64,000 nucleotides of DNA, taken from Pseudomonas canadensis (GTDB lineage Bacteria > Pseudomonadota > Gammaproteobacteria > Pseudomonadales > Pseudomonadaceae). The notes below the pieces were generated by a model, which searched no databases, was not told where the DNA came from, and worked only from the letters and a program-made list of their open reading frames with translations. The stretch is taken from positions 315,030-379,029 of the forward strand of contig NZ_KI628540.1 of assembly GCF_000503215.1 (NCBI RefSeq), given 5' to 3'. Shown in pieces: positions 54,440 through 63,247 of this stretch; within the stretch, counting starts at the first letter, position 1, and each line of letters begins with the position of its first letter. The position numbers and the translations under genes were made by a program.

Positions 54440-54459
54440 GGAGCCGGCCAGCCGGCTCC
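54440..54459. terminator. Hairpin between convergent genes (REP half, possible terminator)
   Basis: GGAGCCGGC-CA-GCCGGCTCC, perfect 9-base arms, placed between the bmtA stop (54429) and the stop of the opposite gene (54462). The U tract is weak. It is a single REP-type palindrome that could end both transcripts. Confidence 0.5.
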
Positions 54460-54461
54460 TA

Positions 54462-54734
54462 TTATTGGCGTTCGAGTTCGAGCCGCAGGCTATGGTCGGC
54501 CAGGTGTCGACGATGCTTCACCACGCCACGGGTACGTCGTCCCTCCAGCGCAAACACCACCGTCTGCGCGTCACGTAGATCGTCCGGCAACGGTTGAAAC
54601 ACTTTCAGTACCGTCCCACCCGCTTGGTGTTGCAAGCTCACTTGGCATTCGACATGCCGGGTAATCGGCCCGAACAGGGTGTCCTGGGTGTAGTCGATCC
54701 GTGCCATGCCGTTGACCGGCAGTATTGCATCCAT
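54462..54734 (-). CDS. Small conserved-type protein, function unknown
   Basis: 90 residues. A strong ribosome site (aaggagag) lies 5 bases before the ATG, which supports a real gene. The protein is soluble, with beta-rich patterning (ITRHVECQVSLQHQAGGTVL, RTRGVVKHRRHLADHSLRLE). I do not recognise a family. It is divergent from the AraC gene and convergent with bmtA. Confidence 0.65.
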   Translation of the reverse strand: MDAILPVNGMARIDYTQDTLFGPITRHVECQVSLQHQAGGTVLKVFQPLPDDLRDAQTVVFALEGRRTRGVVKHRRHLADHSLRLELERQ

Positions 54735-54880
54735 GGTCTCTCTCCTTGATCAAGCCTGTAGCGCACGCGTCCGAGCTGTGTCGGTATAAGCCAATGATCC
54801 GCGTGACCCGTAAAAATTCACTCGGATTGTCGAACGGTGGTCATTACCATGGCGGCTCACCCTTGATTGATGTGTACATC

Positions 54881-55645
54881 ATGGCCCTGGCTGCGCCTCC
54901 CGACCTCAGTGATCACGCCGTCCCCGTGCAGCCCTTGGCGCGTACCTATCCGCGTGGACTGTACGTTGAGCCCCATAGCCATGACTGGGGCCAATTGCTC
55001 TACGCCATGAGCGGCGTGATGTGGGTCGAGACGCCGCGCGAAGCCCTGGTGGTGCCGCCGCAGCGTGCCGTCTGGCTGCCGCCCGGGGTGGAACACGGAA
55101 TTCGCGTGGTGTCGGATTTGCAGATGCGCAATATCTACTTGCGTCCGGCACTGGCGGCCACATTGGACAGCCAGGTGCAGGTGATCGAGGTCGGTGGGTT
55201 GCTGCGTGAACTGATCGTCACACTGGTGGACCAGGGCGATAACGGCGATGCGGCGTATTACGACGCCGTGGTCAGCCTGGCCTTGCTGGAATTGCAGCGG
55301 GCGCGCCGCTCGCAGATCCGCATCGCGATGCCGGTGGATGCCGACCGTCGACTGATCAGTGCGTGCCAGGCGGTCATGGCTGCGCCATCGCTGGAGATTG
55401 CTTTCGAACAGCATGCCGAAGCCGCCGGAGCCAGTGTGCGTACCTTGTCGCGGCTGTTTCAGAATAACCTGGGCATGGGCTTTGCCGAATGGCGCCGCCA
55501 GGTGCAATTGGCCACGGCGGTGGCGGAGTTGATCCAGGGCCAGCCAGTCAGTGCGATCGCACGCTCCCTCGGCTATTCCCCCAGCAGTTTCAGCGACATG
55601 TTCCGACGCGAACTCGGTATAGCGCCTTCGCAGTACATCGGCTGA
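54881..55645 (+). CDS. AraC-family regulator with cupin sensor
   Basis: 254 residues from ATG 54881 (MALAAPPDLSDHAVPVQPLA). ATG 54794 in frame would add 29 residues of non-family sequence, so the shorter form is preferred, though neither has a clear ribosome site. The cupin (YVEPHSHDWGQLLYAMSGVM, PPQRAVWLPPGVEHGIRV) and two HTHs near the end (LEIAFEQHAEAAGASVRTLS, VSAIARSLGYSPSSFSDMFR) are clear. The XapX and MDR genes follow on the same strand. Confidence 0.85.
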   Translation: MALAAPPDLSDHAVPVQPLARTYPRGLYVEPHSHDWGQLLYAMSGVMWVETPREALVVPPQRAVWLPPGVEHGIRVVSDLQMRNIYLRPALAATLDSQVQVIEVGGLLRELIVTLVDQGDNGDAAYYDAVVSLALLELQRARRSQIRIAMPVDADRRLISACQAVMAAPSLEIAFEQHAEAAGASVRTLSRLFQNNLGMGFAEWRRQVQLATAVAELIQGQPVSAIARSLGYSPSSFSDMFRRELGIAPSQYIG

Positions 55646-55734
55646 GGAGTTGGCCGAAATTCTGAAGCACTTGGCCGATGCTTCAGGAAGGTGCCCTCTA
55701 CACTGAGCGCATCCACCCACAAGGCGCTACCCCC

Positions 55735-55908
55735 ATGAACTACCTGATTTCCCTCGCCATCGGCCTGTTTGTCGGCGTGATCTATGGCGCCTTGGATTTC
55801 CGTTCGCCCGCACCGCCGGCCATCGCCCTGGTGGGCCTGATGGGCATGTTGCTGGGTGAAAAGCTCTGGCCCATGGGGCGGCAGCTGGTGGGCACTTGGT
55901 TCTCCTGA
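55735..55908 (+). CDS. XapX-domain small membrane protein
   Basis: 57 residues from ATG 55735. Two hydrophobic helices (LISLAIGLFVGVIYGAL; PAIALVGLMGMLLGEKLWPM) separated by DFRSPAPP, the DUF1427/XapX pattern. Function unknown; members often sit beside oxidoreductases, as here (30 bases before the next gene). Confidence 0.85.
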   Translation: MNYLISLAIGLFVGVIYGALDFRSPAPPAIALVGLMGMLLGEKLWPMGRQLVGTWFS

Positions 55909-55938
55909 TCTCTTTTTTCACTTCGATGGATATTGGCC

Positions 55939-56898
55939 ATGAAAGCACTGCAATTTTCCGCCACCGGCGACCTCGCCGCCCTGCGCTTCGTTGATGTCGC
56001 CACCCCGGTGCCGGCCGCCGGTGAAGTACTGGTGCAGGTCAAGGCCGCCGGCCTTAACCCCAGTGACGTCAAAAACGTGCTTGGTCGCTTTCCCTACACC
56101 ACTTTGCCGCGCATTCCCGGTCGTGATTTTGCCGGTGTGGTGGTGGAGGGACCGCAGGAACTGCTGGGCCAAGAGGTTTGGGGCACTGGCCGTGACCTGG
56201 GTTTTTTTGCCGACGGTTCCCACGCCCAGTACCTCACTGTGCCGGCCAAGGGCGTGGCGCATAAGCCCAGCCATTTGAGTTTTGCCCAGGCCGCCAGCCT
56301 CGGTGTGCCCTATACCACCGCCTGGGACGCCCTCGAGCGCAGTGGTGTGACCCAAGGCACGCGCCTGTTGGTGATCGGTGCCAATGGCGCGGTCGGCAGC
56401 GCCACCCTGGCCCTGGCAAAAATCCGTGGCGCCCAGGTGCTGGCCGCTGTACGTCGGCCAGAGCAGGCCGAGGTATTGCAGGCGCAAGGTTGTGAAGCGG
56501 TTACCTTAGGCAAACCGGAAGAGCTCGGTGCGCAGGTCAATGCGGTATTCAAGGGCGGCGCTGATGTGATCTTCGACACCACCGGTTTCTGGCTGCCGGC
56601 GGCCGTTGCAGGTTTGGCGCCGTTCGGTCGCATCGCGATCATCGCCGCGCCGGTGGACGGTCATGTACAACTGCCGGCGCTGGCGCTGTATCGCAAAGGC
56701 GGCTCGGTGGTGGGGATCAACTCGTTGCTCTACAACTGCGAGCAATGCGCGGTGATGCTGGAGCAGTTCGGGCGTTTCTTTGATGAGGGCTTGTTGCCGT
56801 TGCCCACCGGCCTGCATGAAGTGGCGCTGGCCGATGGGGTGCAGTGCTATGAGGCCGTGAATCAAGGCAGCGCAGACAAAATCATCTTCCTGCCTTGA
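55939..56898 (+). CDS. Zinc-independent MDR-family (quinone reductase-like) oxidoreductase
   Basis: 319 residues. GroES-like N-terminal domain (VLVQVKAAGLNPSDVKNVLG, IPGRDFAGVVVEG) and a Rossmann domain with the NADPH motif GANGAVGSATLALAKIRG-like at about 150. It lacks the structural zinc cysteine cluster, like quinone oxidoreductases. It uses NADPH on an unknown carbonyl or quinone. It lies 30 bases after the XapX gene. Confidence 0.88.
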   Translation: MKALQFSATGDLAALRFVDVATPVPAAGEVLVQVKAAGLNPSDVKNVLGRFPYTTLPRIPGRDFAGVVVEGPQELLGQEVWGTGRDLGFFADGSHAQYLTVPAKGVAHKPSHLSFAQAASLGVPYTTAWDALERSGVTQGTRLLVIGANGAVGSATLALAKIRGAQVLAAVRRPEQAEVLQAQGCEAVTLGKPEELGAQVNAVFKGGADVIFDTTGFWLPAAVAGLAPFGRIAIIAAPVDGHVQLPALALYRKGGSVVGINSLLYNCEQCAVMLEQFGRFFDEGLLPLPTGLHEVALADGVQCYEAVNQGSADKIIFLP

Positions 56899-56907
56899 TC
56901 CTGGTGG

Positions 56908-57933
56908 TCAGGCCTCGGGAACACCGTTCTTCCACGCCGACCAATTCTTGAGGATCGCCTGTACCAACGGGTTGCCCGTGCGGTACAGGTTTTCCAGCGC
57001 CGGCACAAAACCGCCCTGATCCGCGTACTTCAGCAGGTTGTCCACTTCGCTGTAGCCAGGGTACGGACGGTCGAAGTCCGAGCCTGCACGCACCACCGCC
57101 AGGCGCTGGATATCCACCAGACCTTCGCGACTGGCGCGCAGCAGGGCTTCGTAGGTGGAGTTGTCTTCCTGTTGGGTGGTGCAGTATTCACCTTTGTTGT
57201 CGGTCAGCAACTTGGTCCAGACTTCGGCGCGTTCGCTCAGGCGTGTACCGGAAAACCAGGTGTTGCCCGCCAGGGTGTCGCAGCGGGTGACTTCCGGCGG
57301 TTGATTGGCCGGGGCGGCGGGGTAGTGTTTACGCCAGGCGGCGGACTCCTTGCTTTCGGTCAGCTCCACTTTTTGTGACAAGGCAAACGCCTTGGCCTGC
57401 AACTTGGGGTTCAGCTCAAACACTTCGGTCTTGTAGTCCAACGGTGGTTTTTCGTTGGGACCTTTGGTGTTGATGCCGATATAGCCCGTCGGCCAATCCT
57501 TGGGCGCATCCCGTGAGTCCAGCTCCCACTGGGTGCCGAATTCCACCAGGTAATGGGCCCAGGCTGCGGTGCCGATGGTGCCGTGCTTGGGGCTGATGCC
57601 GGCGATCCCGGCGATCAGGAAATAGCTCTGGCGCAGGTCGAATTTGGGCGACAAGGCCAAGGCCAGCGTGGACGCGGCGGCGTTGGTCTGGCCCATGCCA
57701 GTGGCCAGCAGGCACACGTCCTGGGTGTTGCAGCGGATTACCGGGTATTCGGCGGACAGCCCTGGGACGCGGACTTCCTGCTTGAGCTCCAGGCGATCGA
57801 TCCAGGTTTGCGCCTCAGGGGCGAACATGGTGATCAGCATCACCTTGGGTTTGATCGGTGCGGTATCGGCCAGCACCACGTGGGGCAGCAGCGCCAGGCC
57901 GACCGCCATGGAGAAACGTGTAAACGCGTTCAT
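56908..57933 (-). CDS. Purine nucleoside permease (NUP family), exported
   Basis: 341 residues with a signal peptide (VGLALLPHVVLA). The NUP family pattern is visible: VMLITMFAPEAQTWIDRLEL, CLLATGMGQTNAAASTLALA, LIAGIAGISPKHGTIG and VVRAGSDFDRPYPG. Bacterial members are periplasmic and nucleoside-phosphorylase-like, rather than proven transporters. It is 14 bases after tsx in a leftward operon, so both act on nucleosides. Confidence 0.9.
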   Translation of the reverse strand: MNAFTRFSMAVGLALLPHVVLADTAPIKPKVMLITMFAPEAQTWIDRLELKQEVRVPGLSAEYPVIRCNTQDVCLLATGMGQTNAAASTLALALSPKFDLRQSYFLIAGIAGISPKHGTIGTAAWAHYLVEFGTQWELDSRDAPKDWPTGYIGINTKGPNEKPPLDYKTEVFELNPKLQAKAFALSQKVELTESKESAAWRKHYPAAPANQPPEVTRCDTLAGNTWFSGTRLSERAEVWTKLLTDNKGEYCTTQQEDNSTYEALLRASREGLVDIQRLAVVRAGSDFDRPYPGYSEVDNLLKYADQGGFVPALENLYRTGNPLVQAILKNWSAWKNGVPEA

Positions 57934-57947
57934 CTAAAGCTCCTCTA

Positions 57948-58895
57948 TCAGAATTGGTAGCCCACGCCGGCGTAGTAACCCCAGCCGTCGGAACGGGCGC
58001 GGAAGTTGCCTTCGCCGAAATTCAACTCACTGCCGTCTTCCCAGTTGCCGCCGTTATGGAAGTAACGGCCGACCAGGGTGAAACGCAGGTGGGTGAACGA
58101 GTACAGCAACACATTGGTCGCGACCAGCGAGTTGGCGGTGCGCGCCGGGTTGTCCTTGTGCAGGTCGGAGCCGAAATCGTAGTTGGTGAAGCCGATGTAG
58201 GTCAGCGAGGCGCCGTTATCGAATTTGCCGATGGGCACGATGTACTTCATCTGCGCACGGTAGCCATCCCATGAATATTCATTGCTGGCGCCGTAGTTTT
58301 CCCACTGGTAGCGCCCGTAGAAGTTGGCCGACAGGTTCACCCGCGAATGGGTGTCGATGTCGGTGCCGAGGCCGCTGTACAAGGTGTTGGCGCGGTTTTC
58401 CTTGCGGCTGCCATGGTCGTAGATCCAGTCGAACGCTACATACCATTCCTTGAACGGGCCGAAGGCCAGGCTACGGCCCGCCAGGTAGTCGATGGAGATA
58501 CGCGGTTCGTGCTCCATGAACACTGGCGAGCCATGGTCCCACACGCCTTTGTCATTACTGTTACCGATGGTGAGAATCTTCGGCACGTCGACATAGCCGT
58601 ACAACTCGAACGGCCCTTTGCGGCCGAAGTACTCGTATTCCAGGTAGACATCATCCTGTGGCTTGGGGCCGAAGCTGATGTCTTTGCTGCCAATCAATGT
58701 CAGGTCCTGGTTGAACCATTCCGACAGGTACGCGCCTTTTTTCGCCGGGCTGGCTTGCGGGCTGAGGGTTTCGCCCTGTGCTGAGTCATCCACGGGTTTT
58801 TCCTGCGCCAAAATGGGGGCGCTGAGTACTCCCGTAACGGCGGCCAGTAGCAAGGAAACACCAAAGGAGGCAGGACGCCTTGAGGTGGAGTGCAT
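57948..58895 (-). CDS. Tsx-like nucleoside-specific outer-membrane channel
   Basis: 315 residues. A signal peptide (VSLLLAAVTGVLSAPILA) is followed by a Tsx-type 12-strand barrel, with QDDVYLEYEYFGRKGPFELY and GYVDVPKIL at the start and a terminal YYAGVGYQF ending in Phe. It brings nucleosides across the outer membrane. First gene of the tsx-NUP operon, below a PurR/LacI-like palindrome. Confidence 0.9.
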   Translation of the reverse strand: MHSTSRRPASFGVSLLLAAVTGVLSAPILAQEKPVDDSAQGETLSPQASPAKKGAYLSEWFNQDLTLIGSKDISFGPKPQDDVYLEYEYFGRKGPFELYGYVDVPKILTIGNSNDKGVWDHGSPVFMEHEPRISIDYLAGRSLAFGPFKEWYVAFDWIYDHGSRKENRANTLYSGLGTDIDTHSRVNLSANFYGRYQWENYGASNEYSWDGYRAQMKYIVPIGKFDNGASLTYIGFTNYDFGSDLHKDNPARTANSLVATNVLLYSFTHLRFTLVGRYFHNGGNWEDGSELNFGEGNFRARSDGWGYYAGVGYQF

Positions 58896-58969
58896 TGAAA
58901 ATCCCTATTCGTACGCGGTTTGAACCCGATTCTCCGGGTAAGGGTGAACTTGGCAGGCAAGTTCGTACC

Positions 58970-58981
58970 GCAAACGTTTGC
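58970..58981. promoter_or_regulatory. LacI/PurR-type operator upstream of tsx
   Basis: Perfect palindrome GCAAACGTTTGC (with flanks accGCAAACGTTTGCac) 75 bases upstream of the tsx start, matching the PurR/LacI-family core. Confidence 0.6.
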
Positions 58982-59050
58982 ACAGGCTGTACCAAGTTTG
59001 CTCAATGGGTTGATCAAATTGAAAAAAACGGGATTTAGTCGACCTTTTGG

Positions 59051-59989
59051 TCAGAATTGATTGGGTGTCATTTTTTCAATGTGTTGGAACAGGTGCATCG
59101 CTGTTTCCCGTCGATAGTCACTCGGCGTCTGGTGCATTTCGATACGGAAGTGCCGGTTGAAATTCGACAGGTTGGCGTAGCCCACTTCAAAGCAGATATC
59201 CGCCACCGACATGTCGCTTTGCAACAGCAGTCGGCAGGCGCGCTGCACCCGGAACTTGCGCATCAGGTCGATGAAGCCGTGGCCGGTGTTGCGCTTGAAG
59301 AAGCGTGAGAAGCCCGGCTCGCTCATCTCCAACTGTTGCGCGATCACCGACAGGCGAACATCGCCGGTCAGCTCGCGCATCAGATAGTCAAACGCCTTGT
59401 TGATACGTTCGGCGCTGCGTGCATCCAACGTCGGTGCATAGCATGGGCTGGCCAGGGCCTTGGCCTGTTGTGTCGGGGCGTTCTTCAGGGTGTCGAGCAG
59501 TTGCAGGAACAGGATCAAGCGTTGCAGGCCGTGGGCGGCGCCGATGGCTTCCATCAAGTGCGCAGCCTGCAACGCGGTGTCGCCGGTGAATTCCAGCCCG
59601 CGCCGGGCACGCTCGAACAGCGGTTGCAGGTCACCGAGTTCCGGCAGGGTCTTGCGCAGGGCGAGGAGGGCGGCACCGTCGAATTGCAACACCACGTCGC
59701 GCCCGCTCAGGTATTCGCCGGGGGCGAGTTCACCGATCCAGTCATGGGGCAGGTCGGGGCCAATCAGCGCCACATGCCCGGCACTGAACGCACCAATGTA
59801 GTCGCCCGCGACCAGTTTGCCGCTGCCTTGGCGGATCAGATGGATTTCAAATTCGGGATGGTGGTTCCAGCGCGCCAGGTCGTAGGGGTAGTCATGTTCG
59901 AACCAGCGGAAGCAGTGGTCCGGCTCGGGCAGGATCACTTCGAGTTCGGCGGGGCGGTGCTCGAACAGCTTGGCGCGGCTGATGGGCAT
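59051..59989 (-). CDS. AraC-family regulator, MtlR-like (polyol utilisation)
   Basis: 312 residues. Cupin N-terminus (NHHPEFEIHLIRQGSGKLVA, GPDLPHDWIGE) and two HTHs at the C-terminus (LSVIAQQLEMSEPGFSRFFK, SVADICFEVGYANLSNFNRH). Length and ending resemble P. fluorescens MtlR, the activator of mannitol/sorbitol/arabitol genes. It is divergent from the binding-protein gene with a striking inverted repeat between them. Confidence 0.85.
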   Translation of the reverse strand: MPISRAKLFEHRPAELEVILPEPDHCFRWFEHDYPYDLARWNHHPEFEIHLIRQGSGKLVAGDYIGAFSAGHVALIGPDLPHDWIGELAPGEYLSGRDVVLQFDGAALLALRKTLPELGDLQPLFERARRGLEFTGDTALQAAHLMEAIGAAHGLQRLILFLQLLDTLKNAPTQQAKALASPCYAPTLDARSAERINKAFDYLMRELTGDVRLSVIAQQLEMSEPGFSRFFKRNTGHGFIDLMRKFRVQRACRLLLQSDMSVADICFEVGYANLSNFNRHFRIEMHQTPSDYRRETAMHLFQHIEKMTPNQF

Positions 59990-60069
59990 GGCGGGATTCT
60001 TATGATTCTTGGAATCGCTCCAAAATACGCGCCTCAGTCATGGGCGCGCTACCCCTGGTTTTGCCTGGC

Positions 60070-60115
60070 ACTGATACTTTTTTAACGTTCATATCCAGGT
60101 TAAAAAAGTATCAGT
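60070..60115. promoter_or_regulatory. 17-base perfect inverted repeat in the polyol divergent promoter
   Basis: ACTGATACTTTTTTAAC (60070-60086) and its exact complement (60099-60115) around a 12-base spacer, between the AraC start (59989) and binding-protein start (60200). It looks like two facing regulator half-sites. A cruciform or terminator cannot be excluded, but it sits in the control region. Confidence 0.65.
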
Positions 60116-60199
60116 CACCCATCCTCCAGGCGTTTGTGGGGGCTTGGCCAAGCTGCTGTAATCGGCCCTCAACAACAAAAACAACAGGTAGAAACCGCT

Positions 60200-61510
60200 A
60201 TGTCCAAGCTCCCGCAAGCGTTGTTCCTGCTTTCCAGCCTGACGCTGGCCATGCCCAGCCACGCCGCCGACACCGTGACCATCGCCACGGTCAACAACAG
60301 CGACATGATCCGCATGCAGCGCCTGTCCAAGGTGTTCGAAGCACAGCACCCGGACATCAAGCTCAACTGGGTGGTGCTGGAAGAAAACGTGCTGCGCCAG
60401 CGCCTCACCACCGATATCGCCACCCAAGGCGGGCAGTTCGACGTGCTGACCATCGGCACCTACGAAACCCCACTCTGGGGCGCCAAGCACTGGCTGGAAC
60501 CCCTGACCCAACTGCCGGCCGATTATGACGCCGACGATATCTTCCCCTCGGTACGCCAGGGCCTGTCGGTCAACAACACCCTGTACGCCTTGCCGTTCTA
60601 CGGCGAAAGCACCGTCACCTACTACCGCACCGACCTGTTCAAGCAGGCCGGGTTGAGCATGCCCGCGCATCCTACCTGGACGCAGCTCGGCGAGTTCGCC
60701 GCCAAGCTCACCGTCAAGGACAAGGGCCAATACGGCATGTGCCTGCGCGGCAAGGCCGGCTGGGGCGAGAACATCGCCTTGCTGAGCACCATGGCCAATG
60801 CCTTTGGTGCACGCTGGTTCGACGAGCAGTGGAAGCCCGAGCTGACCAGCCCCGAGTGGACGGCGGCCGCCAACTTCTATGTCAACACCCTCAAGCAATA
60901 CGGCCCGCCGGGTGTGTCCAGCAATGGTTTCAACGAAACCCTGGCGCTGTTCAACAGCGGCAAATGCGCGATCTGGGTCGATGCCAGCGTCGCCGGTTCC
61001 TTCACCACCGACAAGAGCCAGAGCAAGGTCGCCGACAGCGTCGGTTTCGCTGCCGCGCCTACCGAAGTCACCGATAAAGGTTCTTCGTGGCTGTATGCCT
61101 GGTCCCTGGCAATTCCGGCCACGTCCAAGCACAAGGACGCTGCCAAGGCCTTCATTAGTTGGGCGACGTCCAAGGAGTACATCCAGCTGGTCGCTGATAA
61201 AGAAGGCATCACCAACGTACCGCCGGGCACCCGACAATCTACCTACAGCGAGGCGTACTTGAAGGCTGCCCCATTCGCCCAGGTGACCCTGGAAATGATG
61301 AAGCACGCCGATCCCGCGCACCCTTCGGCCAAGCCGGTGCCGTACGTGGGCATCCAGTACGTGACCATTCCCGAGTTCCAGGCCATTGGCACTTCGGTCG
61401 GCAAGCTGTTCTCTGCGGCGCTGACCGGTGGCATGTCGGTTGACCAGGCCCTGCTGGAAGCCCAGTCCACCACCGAGCGCGAAATGAAACGCGCCGGCTA
61501 CCCGAAATAA
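60200..61510 (+). CDS. Polyol/sugar ABC transporter substrate-binding protein (MtlE-like)
   Basis: 436 residues from ATG 60200. Signal peptide (ALFLLSSLTLAMPSHAAD), then a family-1 extracellular binding protein (NSDMIRMQRLSKVFEAQHPD, LYALPFYGESTVTYYRTDLF). It resembles MtlE of the P. fluorescens mannitol system. Unlike the usual mtlEFGK order, no membrane permease or ATPase follows; the SDR gene starts 18 bases after its stop. Without these partners it may be non-functional or use components encoded elsewhere. Confidence 0.9.
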   Translation: MSKLPQALFLLSSLTLAMPSHAADTVTIATVNNSDMIRMQRLSKVFEAQHPDIKLNWVVLEENVLRQRLTTDIATQGGQFDVLTIGTYETPLWGAKHWLEPLTQLPADYDADDIFPSVRQGLSVNNTLYALPFYGESTVTYYRTDLFKQAGLSMPAHPTWTQLGEFAAKLTVKDKGQYGMCLRGKAGWGENIALLSTMANAFGARWFDEQWKPELTSPEWTAAANFYVNTLKQYGPPGVSSNGFNETLALFNSGKCAIWVDASVAGSFTTDKSQSKVADSVGFAAAPTEVTDKGSSWLYAWSLAIPATSKHKDAAKAFISWATSKEYIQLVADKEGITNVPPGTRQSTYSEAYLKAAPFAQVTLEMMKHADPAHPSAKPVPYVGIQYVTIPEFQAIGTSVGKLFSAALTGGMSVDQALLEAQSTTEREMKRAGYPK

Positions 61511-61528
61511 CTTCAACAGGACTTTTTC

Positions 61529-62302
61529 ATGAAACGACTTGAAGGCAAGAGCGCGCTGATCACCGGATCGGCGCGTGGCATCGGCCGCGCCTTTGCCCAG
61601 GCCTACATCGCCGAAGGCGCCACCGTGGCCATCGCCGACATCAACCTGCAACGGGCCCAGGCCACGGCGGCTGAGCTGGGCCCACAGGCGTATGCCGTCG
61701 CCATGGATGTCACCGACCAGGCGTCCATCGACGGTGCGATTGCCGCAGTGGTCGCCCAGGTTGGCAAGCTGGATATCCTCGTCAACAACGCCGCGCTGTT
61801 CGACCTGGCGCCCATTGTCGATATCACCCGCGACAGCTACGAACGGCTGTTCTCGATCAATGTCGCCGGCACGCTCTTCACCTTGCAGGCCGCCGCACGG
61901 CAGATGATCAGCCAGGGCCATGGCGGCAAGATCATCAACATGGCCAGCCAGGCCGGACGCCGCGGCGAGCCGTTGGTGGCAATCTACTGCGCGACCAAGG
62001 CGGCGGTGATCAGTTTGACGCAATCGGCGGGGTTGAATTTGATCAAGCAGGGGATCAACGTCAACGCCATCGCACCGGGTGTGGTGGATGGCGAGCATTG
62101 GGATGGGGTGGATGCATTGTTTGCCAAGCATGAAGGGTTGGCGCCTGGCGAGAAGAAAAAGCGGGTAGGGGGCGAAGTACCATTTGGGCGGATGGGCACG
62201 GCGGAGGATCTGACCGGGATGGCGGTGTTCCTGGCCTCGAAAGAGTCCGACTACGTGGTGGCCCAGACTTACAACGTCGATGGCGGCAACTGGATGAGCT
62301 GA
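61529..62302 (+). CDS. SDR-family polyol dehydrogenase (sorbitol/galactitol type)
   Basis: 257 residues. Classical short-chain dehydrogenase: cofactor loop TGSARGIG near residue 12, an Asp (AIADIN) favouring NAD, NNAALFD, and catalytic Ser/Tyr/Lys region MASQAGRRGEPLVAIYCATK. The end (GGEVPFGRMGTAEDLTGMAV; TYNVDGGNWMS) is like SmoS/L-iditol 2-dehydrogenase. It would oxidise a sugar alcohol to a ketose in the operon with the binding protein. Confidence 0.88.
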   Translation: MKRLEGKSALITGSARGIGRAFAQAYIAEGATVAIADINLQRAQATAAELGPQAYAVAMDVTDQASIDGAIAAVVAQVGKLDILVNNAALFDLAPIVDITRDSYERLFSINVAGTLFTLQAAARQMISQGHGGKIINMASQAGRRGEPLVAIYCATKAAVISLTQSAGLNLIKQGINVNAIAPGVVDGEHWDGVDALFAKHEGLAPGEKKKRVGGEVPFGRMGTAEDLTGMAVFLASKESDYVVAQTYNVDGGNWMS

Positions 62303-62315
62303 CCGAAAAAACCTT

Positions 62316-62397
62316 GTAGGAGCCGGCTTGCCGGCGATGAGGCCCTTGAAAACTGCGCAATGCCCAAGGCCGCCATCGCCGGCAAGCCGGCTCCTAC
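62316..62397. repeat. REPIN
   Basis: gtaggagccggcttgccggc (62316-62335) with its inverted partner ending 62397. It is the same REP family as inside the two long repeats, and lies between convergent SDR and nrtR genes. Confidence 0.9.
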
Positions 62398-62407
62398 AGA
62401 GGGTGGT

Positions 62408-63100
62408 TCACTCGGCAAAACTGCGATCAAAGAAATAAATGTCCCCAGGCTTCAGTTTCTCCACCGTCGCCTGGGGCCTGCCGCCTTCACCATTCTTCTT
62501 GCGCCCCGTCTCGCGCAGGTACCCCGCCTCAGTCAGCTTCAGCAAGCGCTGGCGAATACTGGTCTTCAATACCGGCCGCGCCAGCACCAGGGAAAAGATC
62601 GTGGTCGCTTCCGGCGCGCTGAATTCATCGCCCAGGAACATCAGCGGCAAGCTGCTGTACAGCGATTTGGAAAACAAGCGTTCCTGCACGGCGGCCACGA
62701 TGCTGTTGTGATCGAACGGCAGCTTGATGCTGCCATCCGCCACCCCCGCCAGTGAAAACCAGGCCTGATGCTCACCCAGCTCTACCTCATCCGCCACGAT
62801 CGCCAGGTAGTAAGTGGACGATGACCAGCAGCGCGGATCACGAAACGCATCCCCCACCGTGCCCACTTGCTCGCTCCAGGCCAGATCAAGTCCGACCTTG
62901 TCACTCGCGCGCAAGCGCTCCACCGCGTCCTTGAGGCTCAGATCTTGCACGCCGCCATTCACCACCACGCCCGGCAGCGCCCAGTGCCCGGCGAAGGGCT
63001 CGGCGTCGCGTTTGTTCAGCAGCAATTTCAGTTCCCCGGAGGCGCGGCAATAAAACAATACGCACAGGTCGACGGTGTGGAGGTAGGGGCTCAGGGGCAT
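62408..63100 (-). CDS. nrtR: NrtR, Nudix-domain regulator of NAD metabolism
   Basis: 230 residues. N-terminal Nudix-like domain (LLLNKRDAEPFAGHWALPGV) whose Nudix box is degenerate (GVVVNGGVQDLSLKDAVERL lacks the usual Glu pattern), so it would sense rather than hydrolyse ADP-ribose. The C-terminal winged helix is IRQRLLKLTEAGYLRETGRK. NrtR represses NAD salvage genes. It is divergent from pncA across a 21-base palindrome. Confidence 0.88.
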   Translation of the reverse strand: MPLSPYLHTVDLCVLFYCRASGELKLLLNKRDAEPFAGHWALPGVVVNGGVQDLSLKDAVERLRASDKVGLDLAWSEQVGTVGDAFRDPRCWSSSTYYLAIVADEVELGEHQAWFSLAGVADGSIKLPFDHNSIVAAVQERLFSKSLYSSLPLMFLGDEFSAPEATTIFSLVLARPVLKTSIRQRLLKLTEAGYLRETGRKKNGEGGRPQATVEKLKPGDIYFFDRSFAE

Positions 63101-63200
63101 GTTGACGTCCTTCTAGACAGCGATGACACACAGTCTAACGAATCGAGCAGATATGTCATGGACTTGCTCCAGGATAGATAACCAGATGTTTCTTGCAATG

Positions 63201-63221
63201 AAAGTACATGACGTGTACTTT
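63201..63221. promoter_or_regulatory. NrtR operator
   Basis: AAAGTACA-TGACG-TGTACTTT, a perfect 8-5-8 palindrome between nrtR (63100) and pncA (63248). The position suits repression of both genes. Confidence 0.8.
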
Positions 63222-63247
63222 TGTTTCCAGGCCACAGGAGAACCACC

